A DNA stretch of 64,000 bases from Micromonospora sp. NBC_01813 (GTDB taxonomy: Bacteria; Actinomycetota; Actinomycetes; Mycobacteriales; Micromonosporaceae): contig NZ_CP109067.1 in assembly GCF_035917335.1 (NCBI RefSeq), positions 3,843,001 through 3,907,000 of the forward strand, given 5' to 3'. How positions within the stretch are numbered: the first letter of the stretch is position 1; each line of letters opens with the position of its first letter. Under the pieces are notes generated by a model. That model did not search any database and was not told where the DNA came from. It worked only from the letters and a program-made list of their open reading frames with translations. Below are positions 34,141-43,085 of this stretch, one piece after another. The translations under genes were made by a program, and so were the position numbers.

Positions 34141-36269
34141 GCGGCAGCAGTGAGGTCGTAGAGGGTCACGTCGCCGACGGTCGTGGCGGTGAAGTTGTCC
34201 TGGACCCACTGGGAGATCTGCTGACCGGTTCCACCGAAGCCTGGGCCGCCGGGGTTGCCGGTATTACTCCCGCCGCCCGGACCGTTCCCACCGCCCGGAC
34301 CGCCGAAGCCTGCACCGGCGATGAAGTAGTGGATCTTCTCGTCGGCGACATACCTCTGGAACTGCTCCAGTGTCGGCGACGGATCGTTACCGAAGCCGCC
34401 GATGGCCAAGACCGGATCGCCGGTCGCGAGTTGGTAGCCGGCGGCGCTGGTGGCACCCATCGTGGCCGCCACCCAGGTGAAGGTGTCGGCGTCCCGTTCA
34501 AGCGCCGCGACCAGTTCGGCGGACACGGACGCGTCGTCGAAGCCGCCCCTGCCACCGCCAGGCATACCACCGCCAGGGAAACCACCACTCGGAAGGTCAC
34601 CGCCGGGGAAACCCCCGCCCGGAAGGCCACCGCCGGGGCGGCCACCGCCTGGGCCGCTGGCGAAGGCGACCGCCGGGCCAGCCGTGGGAACCGACCCACG
34701 GTGCTCGGTGGCGGCGGTGTTCAGCGCGTACGCGAACGGACCGATCAGCGCGGCCGCGACCGCAACCCCCGCAGCCGGGACGAGCACCCGCCGCGACAGC
34801 CGCCCGGCGAGCACCGCGACTGCGGCTGCCAGACCGACGGCCAACACCACCCAGCGCAGCCACGGCAGCCAGTCCGGAGTGCGACCCAGCAGCCGCCACG
34901 CCCAGACAGCCGTCGCCGCCGTGGTCACGGCGAGCACCACCAACACCGCCAGGTGGTCCCGCCGTTGCCACAGCGTCGCGGCCCCGACCACCACTACGGC
35001 GGCGACGGCCGGTGCCAGCGCCACCGTGTAGTACTCGTGATAGATACCCTCCATGAAGCTGAACACCAGACCGGTGATCAGCAGCCAGCTGCCCCACAGA
35101 ATGAGGCTGGCGCGGGTCCGGTCGGTCCGCGGTGCCCGCCACGACACCACCAACGCGGCGACCAGCAGCACCAACGCCGCAGGCAGCAACCAGGCGATCT
35201 GACCGCCGTTCTGCGCGTCGAAGAGCCGCAGCACGCCCGTCCCGCCGCCGAAGCCACCTCCACCGAAACCGCCGGCCGGAAGGCTGCCGCCCGGAAGGCC
35301 GCCGCCCGGGAAGCCACTCCCCGGACCGCCACCGCCAGGACCGCCACCGCCAGGACCGCCACCGCCCGGGCCACCGCCCGTGTTTCCGAAGATGCGGCCC
35401 AGCCCGTTGTAGCCCCAGATCAGCTCCCAGACGCTGTTGTTCTCCGAGCCACCGACGTAGGGCCGGTACCGGGCCGGCACTATCTCCACGATCGCGACCC
35501 ACCACCCAGCCGCCGCCACCATCGCCAGGCCGGCACCGAGCAGCTGCACGATCCGCCGGGCCACCGATCCCGGCGCGGCGACGAGGTACGCCAGCGCGAA
35601 CGCCGGCACCACGAGCAACGCCTGCAACATCTTGGTGAGAAAGCCCAGACCGACAAGAACACCGACCAGGACCAGCCACCGGGTACTGGCGGCCTCGATC
35701 GCCCGGACAGTGGCGTACGCGCCGGCCACCATCAGCAGCACCAGCAACGCGTCCGGATTGTTGAAGCGGAACATCAGCACCGCCACCGGCGTCAGCGCCA
35801 GCGTCCCGCCGGCGAGCAGGCCGGCAACCGGCCCGTGCCACCGGCGCACCGTCAGGTACAGCAGTCCGACGCACGCCACGCCCATCAGCGCCTGCGGAAC
35901 CAGAATGCTCCACGAGCTGAGCCCGAAGATCCGCACCGACAGCGCCATCACCCACAGCGACGCCGGCGGCTTGTCGACCGTGATCGCGTTGGCCGCGTCA
36001 AACGAGCCGAAGAACAACGCCTTCCAGCTCTGCGAGCCCGCCTGCGCCGCCCCCGAGTAGTAGGCGTTGGCCCAGCCCGACGCCCCCAGCCCCCACACGT
36101 ACAGCAGGCCGGTGGCGGCAAGAAGCACCAGCAGGGCTGGACGTGACCAGGCCGGGTCGTCCGGACGCCCGCGCCAGAAGCGGGCGGCGGCGGTGGACAG
36201 GCGGCTGGACGCGGCAAGCGGCGGCGTTGAGGCGGCGGCCGTCGCGACTTCGGAGGAAGGCATAGACAC
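34137..36269 (-). CDS. ArnT/GT39-like membrane glycosyltransferase with glycine-rich loops
   Basis: This 710-residue integral membrane protein has about 12 predicted helices. The N-terminal half has SGWANAYYSGAAQAGSQSWKALFFGSFDAANAITVDKPPASLW, the GT-C type DxD/E-like loop region, and RFNNPDALLVLLMV. Two extracytoplasmic loops (about residues 300-350 and 545-595) are almost pure Gly/Pro. The C-terminal domain follows (TFTWVAATMGATSAAGYQLATGDPVLAIGGF). It likely transfers sugars from polyprenyl phosphate made by the coupled GT2-GtrA protein. Start GTG 36269, or ATG 36263. Confidence 0.85.
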   Translation of the reverse strand: MSMPSSEVATAAASTPPLAASSRLSTAAARFWRGRPDDPAWSRPALLVLLAATGLLYVWGLGASGWANAYYSGAAQAGSQSWKALFFGSFDAANAITVDKPPASLWVMALSVRIFGLSSWSILVPQALMGVACVGLLYLTVRRWHGPVAGLLAGGTLALTPVAVLMFRFNNPDALLVLLMVAGAYATVRAIEAASTRWLVLVGVLVGLGFLTKMLQALLVVPAFALAYLVAAPGSVARRIVQLLGAGLAMVAAAGWWVAIVEIVPARYRPYVGGSENNSVWELIWGYNGLGRIFGNTGGGPGGGGPGGGGPGGGGPGSGFPGGGLPGGSLPAGGFGGGGFGGGTGVLRLFDAQNGGQIAWLLPAALVLLVAALVVSWRAPRTDRTRASLILWGSWLLITGLVFSFMEGIYHEYYTVALAPAVAAVVVVGAATLWQRRDHLAVLVVLAVTTAATAVWAWRLLGRTPDWLPWLRWVVLAVGLAAAVAVLAGRLSRRVLVPAAGVAVAAALIGPFAYALNTAATEHRGSVPTAGPAVAFASGPGGGRPGGGLPGGGFPGGDLPSGGFPGGGMPGGGRGGFDDASVSAELVAALERDADTFTWVAATMGATSAAGYQLATGDPVLAIGGFGNDPSPTLEQFQRYVADEKIHYFIAGAGFGGPGGGNGPGGGSNTGNPGGPGFGGTGQQISQWVQDNFTATTVGDVTLYDLTAAA

Positions 36270-36358
36270 AGACGAAATGCTTGTCGCCGTGCCTCATAGC
36301 CCGATCCACATTAGCTCGATGGCCGCTGGGAGTACGGTGAACAGTCGACCAACGCGAG

Positions 36359-37351
36359 CTAACTCGCGGCCAACCCGGGCAGGACGACCTGCTCCATCAC
36401 CGCCACCGGGGTACGCCACTGCTCGGGGTCGTCGTAGTTTCCGGCGGTCACGGCGACCACGAGGTCGAGGTCGGGCAGGACCATCACCCGCTGACCGCCG
36501 TTGCCCATCGCCAACGCCATCCGATGGCCGGCGAAGGTTTCGAGATACCAGTGATAGCCGTACTCGGCGTTCCAGGTGGTCGGTAGCCGCGGCTGGAGCA
36601 TGTCGTTGATCCAGCTGGCCGGGACGATCTGCCGGCCACCCCACGCCCCGTTCGCCAGCACCAGTTCACCGATCCGGGCCAGGCTGCGCGGGCTGAGTCG
36701 CAGGCCGGACGAGGGCGAGGCCACCCCGTCGTCGCCCTCCATCCATTGGAACTGCTCGACGCCGATCGGCGCGAACAACTTCTTCCGGCCGTACGCCGGC
36801 AGGGGCTGCCCGGCACCGTCGGCGATCAGCTTGCCGAGCAGCGCGGTGGCACCCCCGCAGTAGACCCAGCTCTCGCCGGGCGGGCCGACGACCGGCCGCT
36901 CCAGGACGAACCGGTAGCGGTCCGGGGCCAACTCCATGGCGATCTCGCCGTTCGCCGGGCTGTCGTACGGGATGTCCTCGCGCCACTCCAGTCCGAGCGA
37001 CATGGTCAGCGCGTGCTCGACGGTCAGCCTGGCCCGATCCGGGTCGGCCGCCAGGTCCGGGTACTCGGGAAACCCGCCCAGCAGCGGCTCCGCCGGGGCC
37101 GGCACCAGCCCGTCGCCGAGCGCGATGCCGTACAGCAGGCAGGTGACGCTCTTGCTGACCGACCGCAGGTCGTGCAGCGTCGTCGGGCCGAAGCCGACCG
37201 GCCCCAGCGAGTGCTCCCAGGAGAAGTCCACACCGGTGCCGTAGTGCTCCAGCAGGGTCTGGCCGCCGCGCACCACCACCGCCGCGTGCAGTCCGTCCAC
37301 CTGCCCGGCCGTCACCGCCTCGGCCAGCAGCTCACGCATCCGCGCCGCCAC
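36359..37351 (-). CDS. Beta-lactamase-family serine hydrolase
   Basis: This 330-residue class C beta-lactamase/D-aminopeptidase-type protein has the active motif SVSK (about residue 65), a Tyr motif at VYCGG, LRLSPRSLARIGELVLANG, and a final GNGGQRVMVLPDLDLVVAVTAGN. There is no signal peptide, so it is probably cytoplasmic, and esterase-like activity is possible. GTG 37351 follows AGAGGAA at about 7 bases. The alpha/beta-hydrolase gene lies 12 bases upstream, so they share a transcript controlled from the TetR-side promoter. Confidence 0.87.
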   Translation of the reverse strand: MAARMRELLAEAVTAGQVDGLHAAVVVRGGQTLLEHYGTGVDFSWEHSLGPVGFGPTTLHDLRSVSKSVTCLLYGIALGDGLVPAPAEPLLGGFPEYPDLAADPDRARLTVEHALTMSLGLEWREDIPYDSPANGEIAMELAPDRYRFVLERPVVGPPGESWVYCGGATALLGKLIADGAGQPLPAYGRKKLFAPIGVEQFQWMEGDDGVASPSSGLRLSPRSLARIGELVLANGAWGGRQIVPASWINDMLQPRLPTTWNAEYGYHWYLETFAGHRMALAMGNGGQRVMVLPDLDLVVAVTAGNYDDPEQWRTPVAVMEQVVLPGLAAS

Positions 37352-37363
37352 GCCACATTCCTC

Positions 37364-38278
37364 TCATGGATCGTCAATGCCGACAACCTGGTCGTCCGCT
37401 GACGAGGACCCGTTGACGAAGTCGAGGATACGCTGGCTGATCGACGCCGGTAGGTACATCGGCAGGTCGTGGGCGGCGTCGGCGACCACCTCGACCTGCG
37501 CGTCCGGCAGCAGCCTCCGCACCCGCGCGGCCACCTGGCCGGCGTCGTAGAGCTGGCTGCGCTCGCCCAGCAGCACCAAGGCCGGCACGGTGACGGTTCG
37601 CAGCACATCGTCGGTGACGGGCGGCGGTGTGGGCAGCCGGCGGCGGAAGCCGGCCGTCGCGATCACGAGGCGCATCAGGTCGTCGTCGAGCAACGTGGTG
37701 TTGTGCAGCCAACCGGCGGCGTGGCGGCGCAGCGGTCGCGGCGCGAGGCCGGCCAGACCACTGACGATCACCCAGGCGAGGAAGCGGGCGGTGACCCGGC
37801 CGAAGCCGGCCGGGTCGAGCAGGCTGACCGTCGCGACCTGCCCGGGTGCGTGGATCGCGTGCCGCAGGGCGATCCAACCGCCGTACGAGCAGCCGACCAG
37901 GTGGGCCCGGGGCACGCCGAGGCCGGCAAGGGTCTCACCGAGCCAATGGGAGAGGTCGGCTCCTCCACCGAACGCCCTGTTCTGTGTGGACGCACCTGGC
38001 TCACCGCACGGATCCACCGCGATCACCGGTCGGTCCTGGCTCAGTCGGGTCACGTGGTGGTGCCACATCAGCGAGTTGCCGCCGGCCCCGGGCAGCAGCA
38101 CCATCGGGACGCCGTCGGGCTGCCCGGTGCGGTAGGCCCGGGTGACGCCGTAACTCGTCGGCACGTCGTGGACGGCGTGGTCGGCCGGCCAGAGCCGAGT
38201 GAAGGTGCGGGTGTACGCGGTCAGAAACCTCGCCCGTGCTCTGTCGCTGGTGAATGCGCTGATCCGGTCGGCTGTCAT
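37364..38278 (-). CDS. Alpha/beta hydrolase
   Basis: This 304-residue hydrolase has the oxyanion motif PMVLLPGAGGNSLMWHHH, the nucleophile elbow GCSYGGW, and LVLLGERSQLYD with a likely acid, plus AHDLPMYLP carrying the catalytic histidine. The substrate is unknown. The ATG at 38276-38278 lies 17 bases from a perfect 18-bp inverted repeat shared with the divergent TetR gene, so it is very likely repressed by that regulator. It forms an operon with the serine hydrolase. Confidence 0.87.
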   Translation of the reverse strand: MTADRISAFTSDRARARFLTAYTRTFTRLWPADHAVHDVPTSYGVTRAYRTGQPDGVPMVLLPGAGGNSLMWHHHVTRLSQDRPVIAVDPCGEPGASTQNRAFGGGADLSHWLGETLAGLGVPRAHLVGCSYGGWIALRHAIHAPGQVATVSLLDPAGFGRVTARFLAWVIVSGLAGLAPRPLRRHAAGWLHNTTLLDDDLMRLVIATAGFRRRLPTPPPVTDDVLRTVTVPALVLLGERSQLYDAGQVAARVRRLLPDAQVEVVADAAHDLPMYLPASISQRILDFVNGSSSADDQVVGIDDP

Positions 38279-38294
38279 GATGCCTCCGCTCGCA

Positions 38295-38334
38295 GCCTAT
38301 CGTTTATGATACGGACGTATCATAAACGATAGGC
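38295..38334. promoter_or_regulatory. Perfect 18-bp inverted repeat, TetR operator candidate
   Basis: GCCTATCGTTTATGATAC (38295-38312), spacer GGAC, then its exact reverse complement (38317-38334). It lies between the divergent alpha/beta-hydrolase and TetR genes. It is strikingly A/T-rich for this genome and includes -10-like TATGAT and TATCAT hexamers. Binding by TetR would block both promoters. Confidence 0.9.
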
Positions 38335-38363
38335 AAGCCCGTCAGAGCCACAGAGGAGTGCCG

Positions 38364-38975
38364 TTGCCCAAGCGCGTCGACCACGAACAGCGCCGCCGAC
38401 AGATCGGCGAGGCGCTGCTGCGGATCGCCAGCAGTCGCGGCCTGCAGGCGGCGAGCATGCGTGAGGTGGCCGTCGAGGCGGGCGTGTCGCTGCGGCTCGT
38501 GCAGTACTACTTCCACAGCAAACAGGAGCTGCTGCTCGGCGCGCTCGGTTACCTCGGCGAGCAGCTCTCCGCGCGAGTCACGGACCGCATCCGGTCCCTC
38601 GGCTCCCCCACCCCCCGCAACATCGTCTTCGGCACACTCACCGCGATCCTGCCCACCGACGCGGAGAGCCGACAGCTGACCAGGACCTACGCCGCGTACT
38701 ACACATTGGTCCTCGCCGAACCCGACCTCGCCCGGGAACACGGTGCCAGTTACCCGGACGCGCTGGAGCGTTTTCTCGCCCGGCAACTGCGCGACGCCCA
38801 GCAGGCCGGGCAGGTCGACGCGGACCTCGACGCCGACACTGTCGCCGCAGGCCTGCTCGCGATGACCAACGGTCTCGGCTCCAGCGTGCTCGGCGGCCAA
38901 CGCGACGGCGCGGCCGCGCTGGCGATCCTCACCTACCACCTGGACCAGCTGTTCAGCCGTACGTCACCGGTTTGA
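38364..38975 (+). CDS. TetR-family regulator
   Basis: This 203-residue protein has an N-terminal HTH (RRQIGEALLRIASSRGLQAASMREVAVEAGVSLRLVQYYFHSKQELLLGAL) and a helical ligand-binding domain similar to BetI/TetR_C. TTG 38364 is chosen because GAGGAG lies 5 bases before it; GTG 38358 would overlap that ribosome site. It is divergent from the two hydrolase genes, with the large palindrome between them. Its 3' end overlaps the convergent MDR gene by 12 bases. Confidence 0.88.
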   Translation: MPKRVDHEQRRRQIGEALLRIASSRGLQAASMREVAVEAGVSLRLVQYYFHSKQELLLGALGYLGEQLSARVTDRIRSLGSPTPRNIVFGTLTAILPTDAESRQLTRTYAAYYTLVLAEPDLAREHGASYPDALERFLARQLRDAQQAGQVDADLDADTVAAGLLAMTNGLGSSVLGGQRDGAAALAILTYHLDQLFSRTSPV

Positions 38976-39977
38976 ACCACTCACGGTCACGACGACCTTC
39001 GCGCGGGCGTGTTCGGTCTCGACGTACCGGATGGCGTCGGCCGCCTCGCTCAGCTGGAACGTCCGGTCGATGGCCGGCGTCAGCTTGCCGGCCTCGGCCA
39101 ACTCCCGCAGCGCCGCCAGATGACCTCGGCCCGCCGTCGCCGACGGCGAAACGATGCGGTGCCGGACGAACCGCCCCACCAGCGGCCCCCGGACCAGCAG
39201 GCTCATCGGCCCGAAGACGCTGCCGCCGGTGAACACGCCGCCGCCGGACAGCAGCAGCGTCCCGTCCGGGGTCAGCACCCGCCGACAGCCGGCCAACGAC
39301 CGGTTGCCGACCAGGTCGAGCAGCACGTCGTAGCGGCGGCCGGCCCGGACGACATCGGTACGGGTGAAATCCTCCCGGGTGTAGTCGACGACGTGGTCCG
39401 CGCCGAGCGACCGGACCAGTTCGACGTTGCGGGTCCGGCAGACCGCCGTCACCTGTGCGCCGAACGCCTTGGCCAGCTGCACCGCGAAGGTGCCCACCCC
39501 ACCGGACGCCCCGTTGATCAGGACGTGCTGCCCGGCCCGCAGGTCGGCGGCGTCCCGCAGGCAGATCAGGGCGGTGGTGGCGGCCAGCGGGATCGCCGCC
39601 GCCTGTTCGAAGCTCAGGTTCACCGGTTTCGCCTCGACCAGGTTCTCGGCGACGCACAGGTACTCGGCGAACGCGCCACCAGCCGGCCCGGCTTCGCCGT
39701 ACACCTCGTCGCCGGGCCGCCACCGGGTCACTCCCGGGCCGACTGCCTCGACCCGGCCGGCGAAGTCCTGACCCCGCACCGCCGCGCGGGGCCGGCGCAG
39801 CCCGAACGACAGCCGGGCCAGGTACGGGTCGCCGCGCATGGCATGCCAGTCGTACGCGTTGACCGAGCTGGCGTGCACCCGGACCAGCACCTCACCGTTG
39901 CCGGGGGTCGGGGTGTCGACGTCGCACAGCCGCAAAACGTCGGGTGAGCCGTACCGGTCCTGCACGATCGCCTTCAT
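38964..39977 (-). CDS. Zinc-independent MDR oxidoreductase (quinone-oxidoreductase-like)
   Basis: This 337-residue medium-chain reductase has an N-terminal GroES-like domain (MKAIVQDRYGSPDVLRLCDVDTPTPGNGEVLVRVHASSVNAYDWHAM, GQDFAGRVEAVGPGVTRWRPGDEVYGE) and a Rossmann domain with NGASGGVGTFAVQLAKAFGAQV. Zinc-ligand cysteines are not seen. It is an NADPH-dependent enone or quinone reductase by family. It overlaps the end of the convergent TetR gene by 12 bases. Confidence 0.88.
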   Translation of the reverse strand: MKAIVQDRYGSPDVLRLCDVDTPTPGNGEVLVRVHASSVNAYDWHAMRGDPYLARLSFGLRRPRAAVRGQDFAGRVEAVGPGVTRWRPGDEVYGEAGPAGGAFAEYLCVAENLVEAKPVNLSFEQAAAIPLAATTALICLRDAADLRAGQHVLINGASGGVGTFAVQLAKAFGAQVTAVCRTRNVELVRSLGADHVVDYTREDFTRTDVVRAGRRYDVLLDLVGNRSLAGCRRVLTPDGTLLLSGGGVFTGGSVFGPMSLLVRGPLVGRFVRHRIVSPSATAGRGHLAALRELAEAGKLTPAIDRTFQLSEAADAIRYVETEHARAKVVVTVSGSNR

Positions 39978-40171
39978 CGCTGGATCTCCTCACTGGGTTC
40001 GCTTGTTGTCACAGCATCTCCGCGCGGGCTGGGGCAGCGCGTCGGTGCTGCGTCGACACCGCGCCTGCTCCCGGCGTGGCAGCGGGGCGGCCGGTCTACT
40101 CCCCCGGGAGTACGCCGAACTGCCTCCGTCGGGGCTGCCGCTCTCGACGCCGACCGGCCTACAGTGCGCCT

Positions 40172-41320
40172 ATGACCCGGCCGAAATCCCACCCGGGCCT
40201 GGCGGTGCTGACCGCGATCGTGCAGCCGGCCGGGACCGCGATCGCCGCCAGCTGGCAGCCGGGCGGCGTCGGGATCATCGGGTACGCGCTGCTGGTGTTC
40301 AGTGGGCTGGCGCTGGCCGACCGGCACCGGTCGCCGAGGCGCAACTTCCTGATCGTGGTCGCCGCGACCCTGGCGTACCACCTGCTGGACCGGCCGGTCG
40401 GGGTGACGTTGCTGGCGCCGATGATCGCCGCGTCGGCGGTGCTGGTCGCCGGCCACCACCGGTGGCTGGTGTCGGCGGCGTCCGCCGGGTCGTACGCGAT
40501 CTGGGTGCTGGTCAGCGGTGCCACGCTGCGCCAGGCGTTGCTGGCGCTGGCGTTGCTCGCCGGTGCCGGGCTGGTCACCGAGATCGGCACGGTCATCGCC
40601 GGCAAGATCCACGAGGCTATCGCCGAGCAGCGTCGGCTCGCCGAGGAGCGGCAACGCCGCCGGGCCTCCGAGCAGCGGCTGCTGATCGCCGCCGAACTGC
40701 ACGACGTACTCGGTCATCATCTGTCGCTGATCAACGTACGGGCGGGGGTCGGTCTGCACCTGATGGACCGCGACCCGGAACAGGCGCGCGCGGCGCTCGA
40801 CGCGATCGCGCAGTCCAGCGCCGAGGCGCTGCGCGAGGTACAGACGGTGCTCAACACGCTCTATCCGAGCGGCGAGGCCGCGCCGCGCGCGCCCGCGCCG
40901 GGGCTGGACCGGCTCGGTGAGCTGACCGACGACGCGGCGGTCACGACCCGGACCGTGATCGACGGTACGGCCCGGCCGCTGCCGGCCGCCGTGGACCGGG
41001 CGGCGTACCGGATCGTGCAGGAGGCGTTGACCAACGTCCGCCGGCACGCTGGCGCCGGTGCCGCCGCCACTGTCACCATCGGATACCGGCAGGATGCGTT
41101 GGTGATCCAGGTCGACGACGACGGCGCCGGTGCCCCGCTCTCGGTGCCCGCGCCGCGCCCTGCTCCGGCGGGTAACGGCATCACCGGGATGCGGGAGCGG
41201 GCCGCCGCGTTGGGCGGCGAGTTGACCGCCGGTCCGGCACCGGACGGTGTCGGCGGTTGGCGGGTACGGGCCATCCTGCCGCTTGATCCTGAACCGTCGC
41301 CGGAGGAGGTCGTTTCGTGA
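40172..41320 (+). CDS. Sensor histidine kinase (HisKA_3 type)
   Basis: This 382-residue kinase has about five N-terminal membrane helices (residues 8-145), then the phosphoacceptor box ELHDVLGHHLSLINV (H177), an HATPase with AYRIVQEALTNVRRHA, VQVDDDGAG-like and GNGITGMRERAAALGGEL motifs. It is the NarL-type sensor for the coupled regulator. ATG 40172 is 6 bases after TACAGT (40160-40165) and so probably leaderless. Its last codons overlap the regulator start (GTGA). Confidence 0.92.
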   Translation: MTRPKSHPGLAVLTAIVQPAGTAIAASWQPGGVGIIGYALLVFSGLALADRHRSPRRNFLIVVAATLAYHLLDRPVGVTLLAPMIAASAVLVAGHHRWLVSAASAGSYAIWVLVSGATLRQALLALALLAGAGLVTEIGTVIAGKIHEAIAEQRRLAEERQRRRASEQRLLIAAELHDVLGHHLSLINVRAGVGLHLMDRDPEQARAALDAIAQSSAEALREVQTVLNTLYPSGEAAPRAPAPGLDRLGELTDDAAVTTRTVIDGTARPLPAAVDRAAYRIVQEALTNVRRHAGAGAAATVTIGYRQDALVIQVDDDGAGAPLSVPAPRPAPAGNGITGMRERAAALGGELTAGPAPDGVGGWRVRAILPLDPEPSPEEVVS

Positions 41321-41982
41321 TCCGGGTGTTGCTCGTCGACGATCAGGTGCTGGTCCGGGCCGGGTTCCGGGCGTTGCTGGCGGCCGAGCCGGACATCGAG
41401 GTCGTCGGCGAGGCCGGCGACGGCGCGCAGGCGGTCCGGTTGGCCCGGCAGACCAGCCCGGACGTCGTCCTGATGGACATCCGGATGCCCGGCGTGGACG
41501 GGCTGGCCGCCACCCGGCAGATCGCCGCCGACCCGCAGCTGTCCGGGGTCCGGATCGTCGTGCTCACCACGTTCGAGCTGGACGAGTACGTCGGTGCGGC
41601 GCTGCGCGCCGGGGCCGCCGGTTTCCTGGTGAAGAACACCCAGCCGGCCGAGCTGATCCAGGGGGTACGGGTGGTGGCCGCCGGGGATGGCCTGTTGTCG
41701 CCGAGCGTCACCCGGCGGGTGATCGAGCAGTTCGCCGCCCGTACCGCTGCGCCGGCCGCACCTCGGCGGTTGGCTGAGCTGACCGACCGGGAGCGGGAGG
41801 TGGTGGCGTTGGTCGGCACTGGGCTGTCCAACGACGAGATCGCCGCCCGGCTGGTGGTCAGCCCGGCGACCGCGAAGACGCATGTGTCCCGGGCGATGGT
41901 GAAACTCGGTGCCCGGGACCGCGCCCAGTTGGTCGTGTTCGCGTACGAGGCCGGTCTGGTCCGCCCCGGCTGGCTCCCCTGA
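41317..41982 (+). CDS. NarL/LuxR-family response regulator
   Basis: This 221-residue regulator has a receiver with DD8-9, phosphoacceptor D54 (VLMDIRMPGVDG), T84/T85 and K106, then a LuxR HTH (ELTDREREVVALVGTGLSNDEIAARLVVSPATAKTHVSRAMVKLGARDRAQLVVFAYEAG). GTG 41317 overlaps the TGA of the kinase gene. No obvious target gene follows. The target of this pair is often an ABC transporter, but none lies nearby. Confidence 0.93.
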   Translation: MIRVLLVDDQVLVRAGFRALLAAEPDIEVVGEAGDGAQAVRLARQTSPDVVLMDIRMPGVDGLAATRQIAADPQLSGVRIVVLTTFELDEYVGAALRAGAAGFLVKNTQPAELIQGVRVVAAGDGLLSPSVTRRVIEQFAARTAAPAAPRRLAELTDREREVVALVGTGLSNDEIAARLVVSPATAKTHVSRAMVKLGARDRAQLVVFAYEAGLVRPGWLP

Positions 41983-42167
41983 CGCCCCACCTGGTCTCGG
42001 GCGCTACGGGCACCAGCAGCAGCCTTCTCGCCAACCGACGCGCCGATGCTACTAGCCTTGTCGCATCGCGGCGTGCTGTACCCGATGCCACCTCTCGACT
42101 CAGCTGACCGACAGGGTCTACCTGCCGGTCGGGGCGGCGGTCGAGATCGCCCAGGCCGCGAACGCAG

Positions 42168-42196
42168 CCGTACGCGGGCCAGGGCGCGACCCGTAC
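42168..42196. repeat. 29-bp dispersed element, copy 2
   Basis: It matches 30053-30081 at 28 of 29 bases. It lies 10 bases past the stop of the minus-strand gene 42207-42419, the same placement as copy 1 relative to xylB. That suggests a shared 3'-end function. Confidence 0.75.
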
Positions 42197-42206
42197 CAGT
42201 AGCTCC

Positions 42207-42419
42207 TCAGGGGATCACCGTGGACGAGTGTTGCTGGACGTACCAGGCGGGTGGTTCTGGTGCGGCGGTGGTGGCGGTGATGCCGCCCCAGCGGTCCCGG
42301 CAGACGTACGACAGGTCGGCGTGGATCCAGACGCCGTCGTTGTCGCGCAGCACCGGCCGGCCGCAGTGCCGGCACGGCACGACCCGGGGGTACGGCGGCG
42401 TGGCCGGGACGTCGCTCAT
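42207..42419 (-). CDS. Small zinc-ribbon-like protein, unknown
   Basis: The 70-residue protein starts MSDVPATPPYPRVVPCRHCGRPVL and has CRHC and a later YVC, with IHADLSYVCRDRWGG, suggesting a small zinc site or an immunity/tag-like protein. Its ATG overlaps the stop of the 166-residue gene before it (ATGA). I know no family function. The 29-bp element lies downstream. Confidence 0.6.
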   Translation of the reverse strand: MSDVPATPPYPRVVPCRHCGRPVLRDNDGVWIHADLSYVCRDRWGGITATTAAPEPPAWYVQQHSSTVIP

Positions 42420-42916
42420 GGCAGTGTGCCGTCGCTGTTGACGTCGCCGTCGCCCCAGCACAGTCCGCCGAGCCCGGCCGCCCGGTGGAAACCCGGGTGG
42501 TAGCGGACCTCCGCGCACACCTCACCGTCCGGTCCGCGTACGCCGCAGAACAACGGCTCGTTGAAGTTCCACGCCTCCGCCCGCGACAGCAACGGCGCGT
42601 GCTCCCCCAGCTCGGGGCGCAGCGTGGTCAGCCCTTCGGCGTACGCGACGGCCTGCTCCCTCGCGGTGTCGAAGTCGACGGCGGCGAAGGTCAGGTGCAG
42701 CGTGTACCGACCACGCCGGTCGTACCGCAACCAGTCCGGCAGGTTGCCATCCCGGTCACCGCTGCCGTCGGTCTGCGCGGGCGGGCGGCGACGCTCCCGC
42801 TCGGTCAGGTAGCGATTGACCAGCGCTTCTGCGTGCCCGGCCGGGATGGCGGGCCGGTTGCGCTGGGTCGGGTCGAGTGGCGGGTCGGTCCAGCGTGCTG
42901 AACGGTTGAGGGTCAC
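42416..42916 (-). CDS. Conserved hypothetical protein, unknown
   Basis: This 166-residue protein starts MTLNRSARWTDPPLDPTQRNRP, has AEALVNRYLTERERRRPP and the strand-rich RGRYTLHLTFAAVDFDTAREQAVAYAEGL, and ends FCGVRGPDGEVCAEVRYHPG. GTG 42914-42916 is chosen because GGAGGT lies 6 bases upstream; longer in-frame ATG starts at 42949-42952 lack a site. It is coupled to the zinc-ribbon gene and divergent from the XRE/DUF5753 gene, sharing an A/T-rich intergenic region. Confidence 0.65.
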   Translation of the reverse strand: MTLNRSARWTDPPLDPTQRNRPAIPAGHAEALVNRYLTERERRRPPAQTDGSGDRDGNLPDWLRYDRRGRYTLHLTFAAVDFDTAREQAVAYAEGLTTLRPELGEHAPLLSRAEAWNFNEPLFCGVRGPDGEVCAEVRYHPGFHRAAGLGGLCWGDGDVNSDGTLP

Positions 42917-43085
42917 GGACGCACCTCCGAAGGCCAGTGGTGACGGCATCACCGGTTGTCAGCATGCATCCATAAACTCAGAAATACAACGTCGCAAACA
43001 TCTTCCGTTTGGTGACAGGCTGGCGCATACTCCACAGCGGAACACGGTGTAGCACTCGAAGACACACAACCCCCGGAGGTGTCCC

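Noticed and set aside
34128-36146. A 672-codon open frame on the plus strand
   Set aside because: It is the antisense of the Gly/Pro-rich glycosyltransferase gene; its His/Gln/Arg repeats come from the same low-complexity DNA.
42051-42206. A plus-strand frame ending LPVGAAVEIAQAANAAVRGPGRDPYQ
   Set aside because: It has no credible start codon or homology that I recognise, and its end coincides with the 29-bp dispersed element.
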